A stretch of DNA of 64,000 nt from Procambarus clarkii. Taxonomy: Eukaryota > Arthropoda > Malacostraca > Decapoda > Cambaridae. Position numbers and translations under genes: made by a program. Positions 34,154-47,319 of the stretch are shown piece by piece. Each line of letters starts with the position of its first letter. Within the stretch, counting starts at the first letter, position 1. The notes beneath the pieces are model-generated. The model was given only the letters and a program-made list of their open reading frames with translations. It had not been told where the DNA came from and searched no databases. The stretch is from assembly GCF_040958095.1 (NCBI RefSeq), contig NC_091172.1, positions 29,741,070 to 29,805,069 of the forward strand. Reading direction: 5' to 3'.

Positions 34154-34826
34154 CTGCATAAATACCGAGTACAAGTTTTTTAACAGGTGGAGGAGATTGC
34201 ACTCTCCAGCAACATAAAGAACACACAAGGACACGCAATGCCTCATTTAAGCCGTGCCGCCACTGTCCACCTTGTTAACTGTCACAGAACTAAAGACAAA
34301 CTACCTTCCAATGTTGCTTTTCACTTGGTTTATTACCAAGATACACTAAAAAATAAACTTTAAATTGTTTTTCAGGAAAGATGCAAGGTGAATGCTGACA
34401 AACACCATTAACTTGCTACATTACCAGAAAAAAAACGTTAAGTGAATTGTGTCATTTTAGTCTGAAATTATTCACAAATTAGCAAGACAATGTTGCTTTA
34501 CTTTACATAATGCTGAATTAGCAAATATCAAAAGGTGTCAAGTTACAAAGCTGCTGTGAAATACAGTAGCATGGCATCTTTCAAGGAACTCAAATAGAAT
34601 AAAAACAATTAAAATTTAAAATACTTTCTCTAGTGACCATCATTATTATCCAAATATAAAACTGAAGTTAGGGAGTCACTGCTTAAAGTCCCTTAACATT
34701 CTTAAATTTTTTATTCTTTGCTAAAATACCTTAGGAATTACTTAATACCCGACATGATGTGACCATTTTTTCAATATTAACAAAAGTTTAAGATGATGAA
34801 TGTGTATGTCGCTTTCCGCTCAACGT

Positions 34827-37800
34827 TCAAAGACGAATTCTGAATGAACTGAAACAAAGGAAGCAACAGTAATTACTTTTAAAAAAAATACAGTAAGCAT
34901 CTCTCATTGATAAAAAACTTGTTTTGCAATAAAATTGTGATAAGGTCCAATTCTTTAATATATTTCAATGTATGTTACCGAGCAAATTGAAAATGATTTA
35001 TCTGAATTTAACAATTCTGAATACATCTCATACATATTTTAAAAAACTTCAAAAAATAAACTTTTGTACTATATTGTGATTAAAACTTACTCTGCAAAGT
35101 CTGGAGATTTGGAGATAACGTGTTCAAACTCTGCAAAAGCTAGCATGCCATCATCATCTAGGTCAGCTTCCTCTAAAACTCTGGAAACCAGCGCCTGAAA
35201 ATATATTCAAATACAGTACAGTATAACATCCCCACCACCACCATCAGTTAATAGATTCAATGCTTTATGAAGGTCTTCTGCAAACGATTCCATAGCCTCC
35301 TGTCATGAGCTTTGTTCATTGGAAATTGGATATCTAACAATTTCTCTCATTTATCTGATCACCTGGTTGCTGGTCTTTTCCCATGGAAAATTATTTTTAT
35401 GCATTTCAGGAACATTTTAAGCACATAGAATTGGATTTTTAAGTTTTGGCATTCTTCACAAATTAGTGATTTTTTGTCTCTTAGAGAAATACGTTGTACT
35501 GTAGTTATAATACTCTTTTAAACCATATCCCAGCCCATAAAAACCAAGCATTGAATGTAATGAAATACACTTTTCTGTGGGGCCCCCAGTGCCTACCCAA
35601 GCTTATCTCTGAGGTGCCATAAAGACTTAGCCCAACGCACCAGGGCTCTGAAACCCATCCATTAGATACCAAAAGCCAGGACCAGAATCTGGCTCGTTCT
35701 ACAAGAAAGAACACCAGAAAGCATAGGTGCACTAAAACAAGCAACTCCTCGAGAGAAATTAGGCAACAAAGGTAAACAAGGCTTACAACAAGATTGTTGC
35801 TATACTCTAACTCCATTGTGCCTGGCAGCCCAGGTCACCCAGAGTCCAAGCCAGCCTGACCCCTTACGCTGGACCTGCCCGTGCCAAGACTCCTCCGACC
35901 ACAACCCCATGAGAAAACGGGGAGCAGGACAGACACAGGGAGCTACAGGTGGCCCACCAGAAAAATGCATTTCATTACTGTATAGTCAAGGCTTGATTTC
36001 TAGGAGCCCTCAATAGCTTCCGGAGAAACAGTACACACCTCCATGTCTCCTGGTGAGAAGCGCTGGGGGCTTACGAGCTTTGTTATGGTCTCTTCAAGGT
36101 CTCTGCGGCCGAGATAATCGTCCCCATCAAAGTCTGAAATATTATACCATATGTTTTATTCTTGTCTAAATCATCATCATAACAGTTACATGCAACTAAT
36201 AATATACAAAACTTAATAAAAAATAGTTTTTTATTTGATTACTTTAGAACAGAAGTTATTTTTACCTGTACTGAATAGCAATATGCCTTGATATATTTAT
36301 TTGATTTTACAAATACAAATGAAAAAAATTATGTTATGCCATTGTTACAAAATCAAGAAATAATAACTGTCTAAAAAAATGAGAGCTCAAAAACAACATT
36401 TTATATTTTCAGACATATCCCAAGGAAAACAAAGGTTGCCACTAAATGCATAGTATAAAACAAATGAGGCCATGAATGTACCTAATATGAAGAGCATAGC
36501 ATATTCAAATACTGAATACTGTATATAAATCATTGTAATTGAAAAGTATTATCAGGGAAAAGCACCTAAGCCAGAATGGCTACACAGCAACTAGGAATTG
36601 TTAAGACAAGGAGCTTGGTATTGAGGACAGGGCGAAGGAACTGTGCCTAACCACAAAGACCATCAGGGTCTGAATGCCAACCTTAGAAAAGCAAAGCCAT
36701 TTCTGTATTGTCTAGTCAGCATGAACCGACAATAAATAAATAAATAATAATGAAGGAAACTACTTGTTAGGGAAATCAGTTAAGTTGGATACAGAATAAA
36801 GCCTGAATCTATGAAAATTAACAGAGCAAGAGAAATAATGTAGCATGCTTCAAATATTTGAGGTAAATGCATTTTAATATTATGTGAATATCAATTATAT
36901 GCTACAACTCATCAATTGTATATTATTCATTAGAATTGTATATTTTCTACAGTGACTTCCTCCTTTCCTTTCAATCTGGTCTCAAAAATTATCCACCTAT
37001 TTTCTTGACAAACTCTCTCAGTCTACAAACATGGTAGATAATAAAGATAAGCAGTTATGAATCATACAAATATTATTATTATCCTATTTCCCAACTTCAT
37101 AGATTAAGAGGGACTTAGCCTGGCAATAAACAGTCTCAGCCATGTGGATATTGTATCAGTTATTCTTAATCTTTTTTGTGATACAGTACTGTTTTTAATT
37201 TTTTTTTGTTCTGTAGGCAAACTGAAGTTCAAGAGTAGATGACAAAAAGGTAGTAACAATCAATTATATGACAGTAGAACGGTCAAGTTACTGTGTCAGA
37301 TCGTTACCAACAAAAACAAACATTCTCAACATAATACAGTATTGTACTTCCATTATTATCATTATTATTAATATTGGAAAATGATACCCAATTGGATATT
37401 TTCATGTTAATAAAGGAACACAAGGAATTAAAAGAATAAGCAGCAAGTAACTTACCAAAAATTCGAAAGGCATATTCAGCTTTGACAGATTTTGGTGCTG
37501 CCTCACTGAATACCGACATCATGTCCAAAAAATCCTCAAACGTGCAGTCTCCATCCTAAAAGTCATAACAGTGTTAAAAAGTGCTCTAACATCTATATCA
37601 CATTACAAAGATGATTAAGCAATTTGGCAACAAAAATTATCTCTTGCAACTTGCACAAGAATTATTACACCCTATATTACACGTTACCTTCTGCACCTTT
37701 TGCCTTGCTCTTATCTTCTACTAAGATTTCCATATCCTCACCTCTCTTGCCTTAACCTTAGCCCTGCTGCCTCTGTTCACCTAGCAGTGAAAAAAAAGGA

Positions 37801-40800
37801 TACCTGGGAGTTAGGGAACTGTTTTGGTTTGCATCCTGGGAAGGTCAATCATTTGCCTTGGGAGATCTAAGTAAGCCTATAAATGGAAAATCACATTTCA
37901 AATTATTCATGTTTTTAATTAAAGATTTAGATACTTCCTCCTGTCTGCCTATATCTCAGAGACTAAGAATAAAGAACACTTCCACATTTGCATCATAAAC
38001 AACCACATCAAATCTGTTATAATTTAGACGACAATGTAAGACAACTTGAGCAATTTCATTGTCGCTACTGCACTGTACAGTAACAGAAATGTGTGATGAA
38101 GATCACCATGTGATATCCAACCAGTCAGGCATTTAAGACTTATAAAAAATATTAAATATTATTTTATTAATATTACATACCTGTATACAGTACAGTGCAA
38201 ACTCAACAGACCGGACTAGAGTACTGTACAGTATATAATTTCAAACTCAATTCGAATTTGGGAGAAATCCTGGTTCAGGATATTTTGCCTCTTGTTGGCA
38301 ATTTATCACAAAATTTGTTCAAAGCTTTCTTTAAACAAATAATAGAATATATCATTGCATGTTTAAATGTTCCATTTAAGCTGCAGGACACATTCGTTAA
38401 GACATTAAAATACAATAAAAAAACATTAACATTTAATACTGTACTTATTTACAGCACTTGTATAAACAAAGTAAAAAAAATCAGCTGAACATTACAATTT
38501 ATAATAAATGTGGATAAATTGGCAATTGCTCATGTCAATTTGAATTGAATACAAATTTTTAAATTGATAGAAAAGCTAAATTTTCATATTGTTCAGAGAT
38601 TTTCATTAAAAAATGCTTTACATTTAAAAGGTTGTACTATATACAGTACAGTATTTTTATAATAGTTATATTAAATAAAGAAATTGTCTAATAAAATAAA
38701 CTTGGATAGGAAATACGTACATTAGTCGATGAAAAAATAAAACACATGCGCTCTCCGAATGGGTTGGCTCGCAGCTCTGGTAGAGTGAGTAACTTATCCA
38801 TGGGAAGTTTGGCATTACGATTGTGTCCCACCTTCTCCAAGGCCAGATTCTTAAAGCGTTTGTGGGCACTAAAATGAGACACAAGTCTAAAATAACATTC
38901 AATTATGATGAAAGTCTGAGGTATAAAGGTGGTAGTCGAAATGAACAAAAGATAAATTATTTTCCTAAAGATTTGATTAATTACTACTTATAGCCTTAAT
39001 CATATTACTGCACACTTCCAGGGGTAAAATAATAAGTACAGTATTGTACTGTACTGTTCTTCAGTATATAACTAGTTAAAAAATACTAATTACTGTTGCT
39101 CAAACAGTTTGTAACTCAAACTGAACTGCAATATCTATATTTTGTCATTAAAATTTAATAAGAAGCCAATACTGAGGATCTCTATACTAATTATTATCAA
39201 TACTACTTAGTATCTCTAAGTGCACTAGAGTATTGGACCAAGATTGTTCTACATAATGAATGAAAAATCAGTGCTGAATGTAATGAGATGCCTCTTTCTG
39301 GGAGAGCCCCAATGGCTTCTGAAGCTATTTCACTAAGATAGTTCCCAACTACCAACTTGTATCAGCTACGGAGTTTTGTTTAACCTACCAAGGACCAGAG
39401 CCTGCTCCCCTTTCCTCCTCATTGAAGTGCAAAGAGGGGTCACTAGAACCCTGTTAGACCTCCACATCTCATGCACCCTAACATCAATCAGACTAGGGCA
39501 TGGTAGCAAATACAGCTATGAGAGCAGTATATTTACAAACATCATGGGCATGAGGTAGACCACAGGCTGGCTAGGCTTTTAATAATACTAAAGACCTGAG
39601 AAACATGAGCCTTGGACCAGGGAACCAAGGAAGAAGAGTCAATCCACAAAGTCTCCACCGAGGCAGATTCAGTGGCGCAAAGGCAGCGGAGAAGAGCCAC
39701 AACCAGGAACAGCACATGGTGCACTGAACCACCCAAGCATCAATAATCAAAGGACCCCTTCAGGAAGCCTGCCAACTCATTCTTTGCCAGAAAAGAACAA
39801 TTGATTGATAAAGATTAAGCCACCCAATAGGTGGCACAGGCACGTATAGCCCGTAATTTGAAAAGAGAGAGAGAGAGATGGCTGCAAATGAATGTACAGT
39901 ATCGCCCAAAAGAGCAAAAACTACTCCTCTGGAGAAGTGCATGAAGGTCCTTGACCTTAAAACCAGAGATGAGTGACAACAAGAAAACCACTTTAGAGGA
40001 AGAATCTTGGGCCATAAACCAAGAAGAGGAAAGAAAAGCAAGGACACAGTCCAGGGACTAGAAGGGCTCAGGTGATACATGACTAGGATCAGAAAGATGA
40101 CACACATAGGGAGAGCAAACTCCACAGGACTGAGGCTCACAGGTAACACCGACCTAACAAGCAGCATGGTGAAGGCAGAATGAATGATCATTGCCCCATG
40201 GCATGGACAACCTACTGAAACTAGCACAAGGCAAGAGTGGGTTCAGAGAGGATATTTTGTGTATTTGAAGCATCAAAATGTTTTCTTTCTCAAGAAAATC
40301 AATTGATAACATGTTTCAGTTGGTTGGATTGTATGTGTATTCAACTAAGCCCTGCTCACAAATCTTATATGTAATTTTTAGACTCTTGTTTTGATGTATT
40401 ATGCAAATTTTTATTTTCCTTAAAACCTTACCAAAGGTGAATTTTTACAATACTGTATGTTTAATGAGAGGGACCCTGAAAGTTCAAGTATAATTTATCC
40501 AAAGAAAGAAGAAGCTACATTTCTAAATATATTTCTGCAATAATTACAAGTATATTTACAGCTAGCAAATTGCTTAGAAAAAACTAACGTATTACCACAA
40601 TAATCCAATGGGAGAATTGAGGGGGTCCCCTAAGTTGTGGAAAATTCCATTCACCATATCCATAATATTATCTAAGCAATGAAATATTTCCATACCACAT
40701 TTATATTTTACTTCAGAATCATACCTCAGATGTAGATACAGTACTGATGATTCTAAAATTATCAGTATCTACATCAGGATACTACATGACCATTTGGTCA

Positions 40801-43800
40801 AATACACTATTGGGCTCAATGTCTACATGATTGTACACGTAATTTCAAGAATCTAGAAGCTTCCAGATAATCAAAAATATTGGTGGAACAAATTAATAGT
40901 TTCTAGTGATGTATTTTCAAAATCCTTAATAAAGGACAAATTGTACTATCAAGTACTGTCAATAATCTTTAAACCCACTAGTTGTTTATCTTGTGATATA
41001 ACTTTATCACAATAATCAGTCTAAATAATAAAAATAATCAATCTATAATCATTGCCGGCACCTTCACTGGAGTGGAGGGGGACACCGCTGATGGGAGAAG
41101 CGTCCAGGACCGGAGGGAAGTTTCTCAACATCGAAATGGTGTGCACGTGTGTGGTTTTGATAACTTTTCATTGGACATTACCACACAAACTACTTATCTA
41201 ATCACCCAGTGATAATTGTACATCAGAAAATCCCTGATCTATAATCTAATCTGTAATTTGACCATAAGAACTCTAATCAAGAGGAGTGAAGTTGAGCTCG
41301 GGTGTCAGGAGTCTTGCCACATTTCCTCTATTGTGACCTCATCCTGGCAACCGCTTCAAGAAGCCATCCCACAGCAAAGGCTACCAGGGACATAACCAAC
41401 ATCAAGGCTGCCATATCCCCCTTCAAAATATAGAGCCTCATTTCAACAAGATAAACATCATCTGACAAGTTGTCAGATTAGGCTCTGGTTCTCAATTTCA
41501 TGATGAGTTATTAATTGTTTTAGAGTGTATATTGGCCAATAGCATGCTTTATGACATTAGTACACCTACAGGTATATATAACTCGAGAGTTGTTAGGCAG
41601 CAAGACAATGCCTCACCAATTAGCGAGTTGATTTACCTTCTTCAGTGACTGAACCTCTTTTATTGTTGAATATTCATGTAAATCTGAATATCTATATCTT
41701 GTGTATATAATTCTTTAGTATAACTCAACATACATTTAATTGCCATATCCATTAACCTTGAGTTATCAAATTAGTTTATTTTATTGCATATAATATTTTT
41801 TTGGCATATTGCTCATGCATTATACAACTACTTTGTTGAGAGTATGAGAACAATTGATAATTGGCTGTTACAATATTCCTAGAGCTAGGATAAACTATGT
41901 ACCTAGTTCAGATCTTTGATAATGAACCGTACCAGTGTTTACAGTTATAGAACTGTGTTAATTATCATATCCTTGTATAAAATACAAGCTAATTGTGTTG
42001 AAATACCCGCAGATATATTGTGGTTCTGCTATAAATGACCCAACTCAGCCTTGAAGACCCTATCTACTACAGCCCATTACCAGTATCAAGGACACACAGA
42101 ATTTGGACTTACAACCCAAACATAGGACCCTTACCCTTAGATAAGAATTTACACGTTTTATTTTTGCATTTTAATGAATTATATTCAGTACTTAAGTTTC
42201 AAGTCCTACGTAATTCTCTTCATCAACATAATCCCAGTATTTTTTCTATAGTAGTTTTTGTAGTAATGAACAAAAGCTGCAGGCAACATACTTACTACAG
42301 AATTTCCTTCTTGGTGAAGTATGTCAGCTCCTGTAAGACAATAAACAGTTAGCATTATTGTGATAAAAGTTAATAAACAAATTAAAAAGTGAAATCTGCC
42401 TTAGATGAACATGATGGACCTTTTAAACAGCAAAAATTAAAAAAATTGGTTATTTTGTGGTCATGTCTCCACAAAATTGTATTTAGCTTATGCCATTCTA
42501 CAGAATTTCATAAAATTTAATACAAATATTGGTGTCCATAAAAAATATAAAAATAAAACTTTAAGTTGTATAAAAACAGCTTTTCTGAGCAGATCATTCA
42601 GATGCTTCCACAGGTAAGAACTCACAGTGGAAACTAAGTCTCAAATAAGCCCCAGAAACATTGCAAAGAATTCACTAGGAAGTGATGTAGTGGAGGTAAA
42701 ATCTATTCTCAGTTTCAAATACAAGTATAGATATGATAAAGAGTGCAATAGGCTCAAGAACCAGAACATCAGTTGACTGCCAGTTGAGAGGCGAAGTTCA
42801 ACTCCTGCAAGCACAACTACACGAATACAGTCTCAATACGACAGGAGCCTCTACAGTTGAGCCATTCTGCCTATCATACATTAAAAATCTGGATTGGCAC
42901 CCAGTAAATACTCCCCAGCCAGATATATGAATCCAGGCCAAAGCGTTTGCGAAATGCCAGGCGAGTGTGTTACCACTTTGCCACAGGGACTGCTTGTTCC
43001 CGTCCCCATTGTGCTTCTGCTACCACCATCAAGTGTTTTCCAGCAACATAAATGTTGTATATACAGGTTAAACTGTTAAGTATAGAGCTCGGTAACCGCA
43101 GTACTGTTATGTTAGTATGCTACCATATCCTATATCCAAATAATGCCATGCCCAGTAGGCCTGCATTCAAGTAGCATAGCAATGAACCTAACAAAACAAT
43201 ACTCAGATTGGTGACTATCATCAACTTAAGAACTTTTTCTGTATCTGCTAGATAGTAAATTGGAGCATACAGGTAATTATCTGACGACCAGCATTTGGCC
43301 ATTGTGATATGGCTTGCCACAGTGAATGACAGAAAACCCATTAGACTTACTGAAGGCACTCTAGGCCAACTACTGATAACCTTTCACAGGGATGTAACCA
43401 ACATTGATTGCTTTTCAAACAAATACCTATTTACTGCTTGATGAACAGGTGCATCAGGTGAAAGGAAACATGCCATCTCTGCCCTATCTGGAAACTGAAC
43501 CCGAGATCCTTATATGGTGGGGAACAGTAGCATGCTGCTTGCAAATGAAACACTGAACTCTCCTTAATATAATGTCGTCTATCCACAATATTTAAGGTTC
43601 TTATGCATTTAGATTACAACAGACAATCCACATATGTAAACACACATTTGTCACTGGTGCCACATAATGGTCCAGCCATTTGTAGGCCAGAATTTTTAAC
43701 CCCAGGCCTAACCGAGGCCCTTTAAGCCTTTAAATGATCTACAACGATATAACAAGCCTCCTTTCTTTGACCCAAGCCAATGGAAATATGACAGAAAAAT

Positions 43801-44035
43801 TGAAATAGGCAATAAATTACCTTTAACTCTAATTATTATTCCGTTGACCTGTACCTTCAACCATCCATGTCGAAGATGCTTCGTGGCCTACATCCACTCA
43901 AGACGCCTCAGACAACACAAGAAATATCTCACTACACCCAGAACACCTGCTTTAGCACAAGGTGTTGAAGCAGCTCCTCTTTACCTGATATTCCTCCAGC
44001 TCAGCCTCGGTAAATTGGCTGTTTCCCTGACCCAT
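34827..44035 (-). CDS. CIB1: Calcium and integrin-binding family protein (CIB1-like), complete
   Basis: Seven coding exons (44035-43985, 42330-42296, 38868-38721, 37555-37456, 36133-36039, 35194-35091, 34848-34827), all with GT/AG borders and matching phases, give 184 aa, the usual CIB length. MGQGNS at the N-terminus fits N-myristoylation (Gly2, Ser6). Landmarks: [10 protein letters not shown] (19-28), [13 protein letters not shown] (58-70), [13 protein letters not shown] (84-96). Two EF-hand loops carry the calcium ligands: 112-123 (D, D, D at 1, 3, 5, Asp at 12, as in CIB1 EF3) and 154-165 (canonical, Glu at 12). [17 protein letters not shown] closes the protein. ATG context is strong (A at -3, G at +4). 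CIB proteins are small calcium sensors that bind integrin tails, kinases and TMC channels. By memory it reads closer to CIB1 than CIB2; the subtype is inference. Confidence 0.93.
35540..35990. mobile_element. TIR element in a CIB intron
   Basis: gtaatgaaatacacttttct at the left faces tgcatttcattactgtat at the right. The next bases are GC-rich (ggggcccccagtgcc). Related left ends occur at 39270 (gtaatgagatgcctctttct) and 58955. Non-coding; open frames inside have no family features. Confidence 0.6.
36545..36745. mobile_element. Diverged SINE-like repeat
   Basis: gggaaaagcacctaagccag, then gtgcctaaccacaaagacc and a weak B-box-like gggtctgaatgcc. From memory this matches a decapod tRNA-derived repeat; no second copy in the window. 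Confidence 0.35.
37765..37875. mobile_element. SINE core copy
   Basis: ctctgttcacctagcagtga, then ggatacctgggagttaggg and catcctgggaaggtc: the same core as 6983-7112 and 53670-53750. Confidence 0.55.
39265..40250. mobile_element. Large dispersed repeat interrupted by an H1 hairpin repeat
   Basis: The left end resembles 35540 and 58955. The inner part is GC-richer than its surroundings and carries a 155-residue minus-strand open stretch (39760-40227) with a Leu/Ser-rich composition and no domain I recognise. An H1 copy (39801-39862) lies inside. The right boundary is not clear. Confidence 0.4.
40251..41035. other. CIB intron sequence, nothing recognised
   Basis: AT-rich intron DNA; ACAGTACTGATG near 40740. 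Confidence 0.5.
42740..42990 (-). mobile_element. Dispersed repeat and SINE family E piece
   Basis: 42757-42835 is a degraded reverse copy of 8137-8200. 42895-42990 (ggcacccagtaaatactccc ... aatgccaggcgagtgtgtta, ccactttgccac) matches the reverse of the SINE at 48241. Confidence 0.55.
43415..43560. mobile_element. SINE-like repeat
   Basis: aatacctatttactgcttga, ggtgcatcaggtgaaagg and a B-box-like tgaacccgagatcc (reverse) resemble 8280-8340 plus a tRNA-like head. Confidence 0.45.
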
Positions 44036-44284
44036 TGTGCAGGGAGCAGGCCTCCTTCACTCGCCCCTAACACAGACCTTCCCCAGCTGTGTTGACATCA
44101 GGGTTGCCAGCGCCAGATTGCTGAAAGTAGCGATCTCACGCTCTCAATGTAGCGACTTTGTAATGAGAGTAGCCCAATTTTTTGAGTAACCCAATATATA
44201 TAGAGCCCTGTAAACTCTGTAAACACCCTTCTACAAACTATACACCCCAGAAGCTCTACCAAACAAACACATCCTTATAATTAG

Positions 44285-47205
44285 CCCTGCCTAAAACCCT
44301 CCACTTGCCTTAGAAACCAACTATGGAGCCATAGCAAACAAAAACTTGAGCTATGTATGAAAAAAGAAACCCGGATTTCTAGCAAACATATAACCATGGA
44401 AGCCTAGCAAACAAACCTGGAGTACTAGCACACAAACAACCCCTGGAGCACAACCATGCACAACCGCAAGCCCAACAAGTCACAATCCCGGAGTTATATA
44501 CCTGGAGCCCGAACCAGTTGTGTAACTGCAAGTCTAACATGAATGAACCATACAAACAATTCAAAACAAACAACATCTGAAGCACAACCATGCACGAACC
44601 GAAGCCCGACCTTGCACAACCCGAAGCCCCACCAGATATGTAACCAGAGCCTGACCAGATGTGTAACCGGAGCCCAACCAGTTGTGTAACCACAGCCCTG
44701 TTGTGTAACCGGAGCCCGACAAGTTGTGTAACCGCAAGCCCTAACTGTTGTGTAACCGGAGCCCGACCAGTTGTGAAACCACAGCCCTAACTTGTGTAAC
44801 CGCAGCCCTAACTTGTGTAACCGCAGCCCGACCAGTTGTGTAACCGGAGCCAAACCAGTTGTGTAACCGCAAGCCTAGCATGAACGAACCGAACAAACAA
44901 CCTCTGAAGCACAACTATGCATGAACCGAATCCCGATCATGCACAACCCGAAGCCAAGGTAACACCCCTGGAGCCCGACCAGTTATTTAACCGGAGCCCG
45001 ACCAGTTCTGTAACCGGAGCCCGACCAGTTCTGTAACCGGAGCCCAACCAGTTGTGTAACCGGAGCCCTAACTGTTGTGTAACCGGAGCCCTAACTGTTG
45101 TGTAACCGGAGCCCTAACTGTTGTGTAACCGGAGCCCGACAAGTTGTGTAACCGCAAGCCTAGCATGACCGACTGAACAAACAACCTCTGAAGCACAACT
45201 ATGCATGAACCGAAGCCCAACCATGCACAACCCGAAGCCCAAGTAACACCCCCGGAGCCCGACCAGTTATTTAACCGGAGCCCGACCAGTTGTGTAACCG
45301 GAGCCCGACCAGTTATGTAACCGGAGCCCGACCAGTTGTGTAATTGGAGCCCAACCAGTTGTGTAATCGGAGCCCGACCAGTTGTGTAACTGCAAGCCTA
45401 GCATGAACAAACCTGAACAAACAACATCTGAAGCACAACCATGCACGAACCGAAGCCCGACCATGCACAACCCGAAGCCCAAGTAACACCCCCGGAGCCC
45501 GACCAGTTATTTACCCGGAGCCCGACCAGTTGTGTAACCGGAGCCCGACCAGTTGTGTAACCGGAGCCCGACCGGTTGTGAAACCGCAACCCTAACAGTT
45601 GTGTAACCACAGCCCTAACTGTTGTGTAACCGGAGCCTGACTAGTTGTGACACTGGAGCCTGACCAGTTGTATAACCGCTAGCGTAGCATGAACGAACCG
45701 AACAAACAACCTCTGAAGCATAACTATGCATGAACCGAAGCCCGACCATGCACAACCCGAAGCCCAAGTGACACCCCCGGTGCCCGACCAGTTGTGTAAC
45801 CGGAGCCCGACCAGTTGTATAACCGGAGCCCGACCAGTTGTGTAACCACAACCCTAACAGTTGTGTAACCACAGCCCGACCAGTTGTGTAACCAGAGCCC
45901 AACCAGTTGTGTAACCGGAGCCCGACCAGTTGTGTAACCACAGCCCTAACTGTTGTGTAACCGGAGCCCGACCAGTTGCGTAACCACAGCCCTAACTGTT
46001 GTGTAACCGGAGCCCGACCAGTTGTGTAACCGGAGCCCGACCAGTTGTGTAACCACATCCCTAATTGTTGTGTAACCGGAGCCCGACCAGTTGCGTAACC
46101 ACAGCCCTAACTGTTGTGTAACCACAGCCCTAACTGTTGTGTAACCGGAGCCTGACTAGTTGTGACACTGGAGCCTGACCAGTTGTGTAACCGCTAGCGT
46201 AGCATGAACGAACCGAACAAACAACCTCTGAAGCACAACTATGCATGAACCGAAGCCCGACCATGCACAACCCGAAGCCCAAGTGACACCCCCGGAGCCC
46301 GACCAGTTGTGTAACCGGAGCCCGACCAGTTGTGTAACCGGAGCCCGACCAGTTGTGTAACCTGAGCCCAACCAGTTGTGTAACCAGAGCCCAACCAGTT
46401 GTGTAACCAGAGCCCGACCAGTTGTGTAACCAGAGCCCGACCAGTTGTGTAACCAGAGCCCGACCAGTTGTGTAACCAGAGCCCGACCAGTTGTGTAACA
46501 AGAGCCCAACCAGTTGTGTAACCAGAGCCCAACCAGTTGTGCAACCAGAGCCCGACCAGTTGTGCAACCAGAGCCCGACCAGTTGTGTAACCAGAGCCCG
46601 ACCAGTTGTGTAACCAGAGCCCGACCAGTTGTGTAACCAGAGCTCGATCAGTTGTGTAACCAGAGCCCGATCAGTTGTGTAACCAGAGCCCGACCAGTTG
46701 TGTAACCAGAGCCCGACCAGTTGTGCAACCAGAGCCCGACCAGTTGTGTAACCAGAGCCCGACCAGTTGTGTAACCAGAGCTCGACCAGTTGTGTAACCA
46801 GAGCCCGACCAGTTGTGCAACCAGAGCCCGACCAGTTGTGTAACCAGAGCCCGACCAGTTGTGTAACCAGAGCCCGACCAGTTGTGTAACCAGAGCCCGA
46901 CCAGTTGTGTAACCAGAGCTCGATCAGTTGTGTAACCAGAGCCCGATCAGTTGTGTAACCGCAAGCGTAGCAAGTATACATCTCATCCCACCCCTACCAA
47001 GCTAAACAGCCCCAGAACCAACCAAACTATTCCTAGCTCTAGCAAACAAACGCATCCTTAGCCTTGCCTAAAACCCTCCACTTGCCCTGGAAACCAACTA
47101 TGGAGCCATAGCAAACAAAAACTTGAGCTGTGTATGAAAAAAGAAACCCGGATTTCTAGCAAACATAACCATGGAGGCCTCGCAAACTAACCTGGAGTTG
47201 TGCTA
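44285..47205. repeat. 23-bp satellite array with flanking direct repeats
   Basis: Units of aaccagagcccgaccagttg plus tgt repeat roughly 80 times between about 44470 and 46970, broken by six spacer copies (start gcaagcctagcatgaacgaa-like; about 44527, 44868, 45147, 45391, 45677, 46193). Unit variants (aaccggagc, aaccacagc, aaccagagc) are clustered, with the aaccagagc form homogeneous at 46370-46960. About 130 bp beginning cctgcctaaaaccctccac is present on both sides (44287 and 47066). Minus-strand open frames (up to 283 residues) exist because three 23-bp units make 23 codons; I do not consider them genes. The array starts about 430 bp upstream of the CIB start codon. Confidence 0.93.
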
Positions 47206-47319
47206 ACCTGGAGCATGCTAGTAGACAAACAACCCCTGGAGCACAACCATGCATGAACTGGAGCCCGACCAGTCGTGTAATCGCAAGCCTAGCAAGCAAA
47301 TATCTCATCCAACCCCCCA

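Noticed and set aside
39760-40227. 155-residue minus-strand frame
   Set aside because: Lies in a dispersed repeat and includes an inserted H1 hairpin repeat; no domain or splice support.
41130-42030. Solo LTR in the first CIB intron (TATA-like box near 41573)
   Set aside because: No terminal repeat pair, primer site or coding part could be recognised; ordinary intron sequence is as likely.
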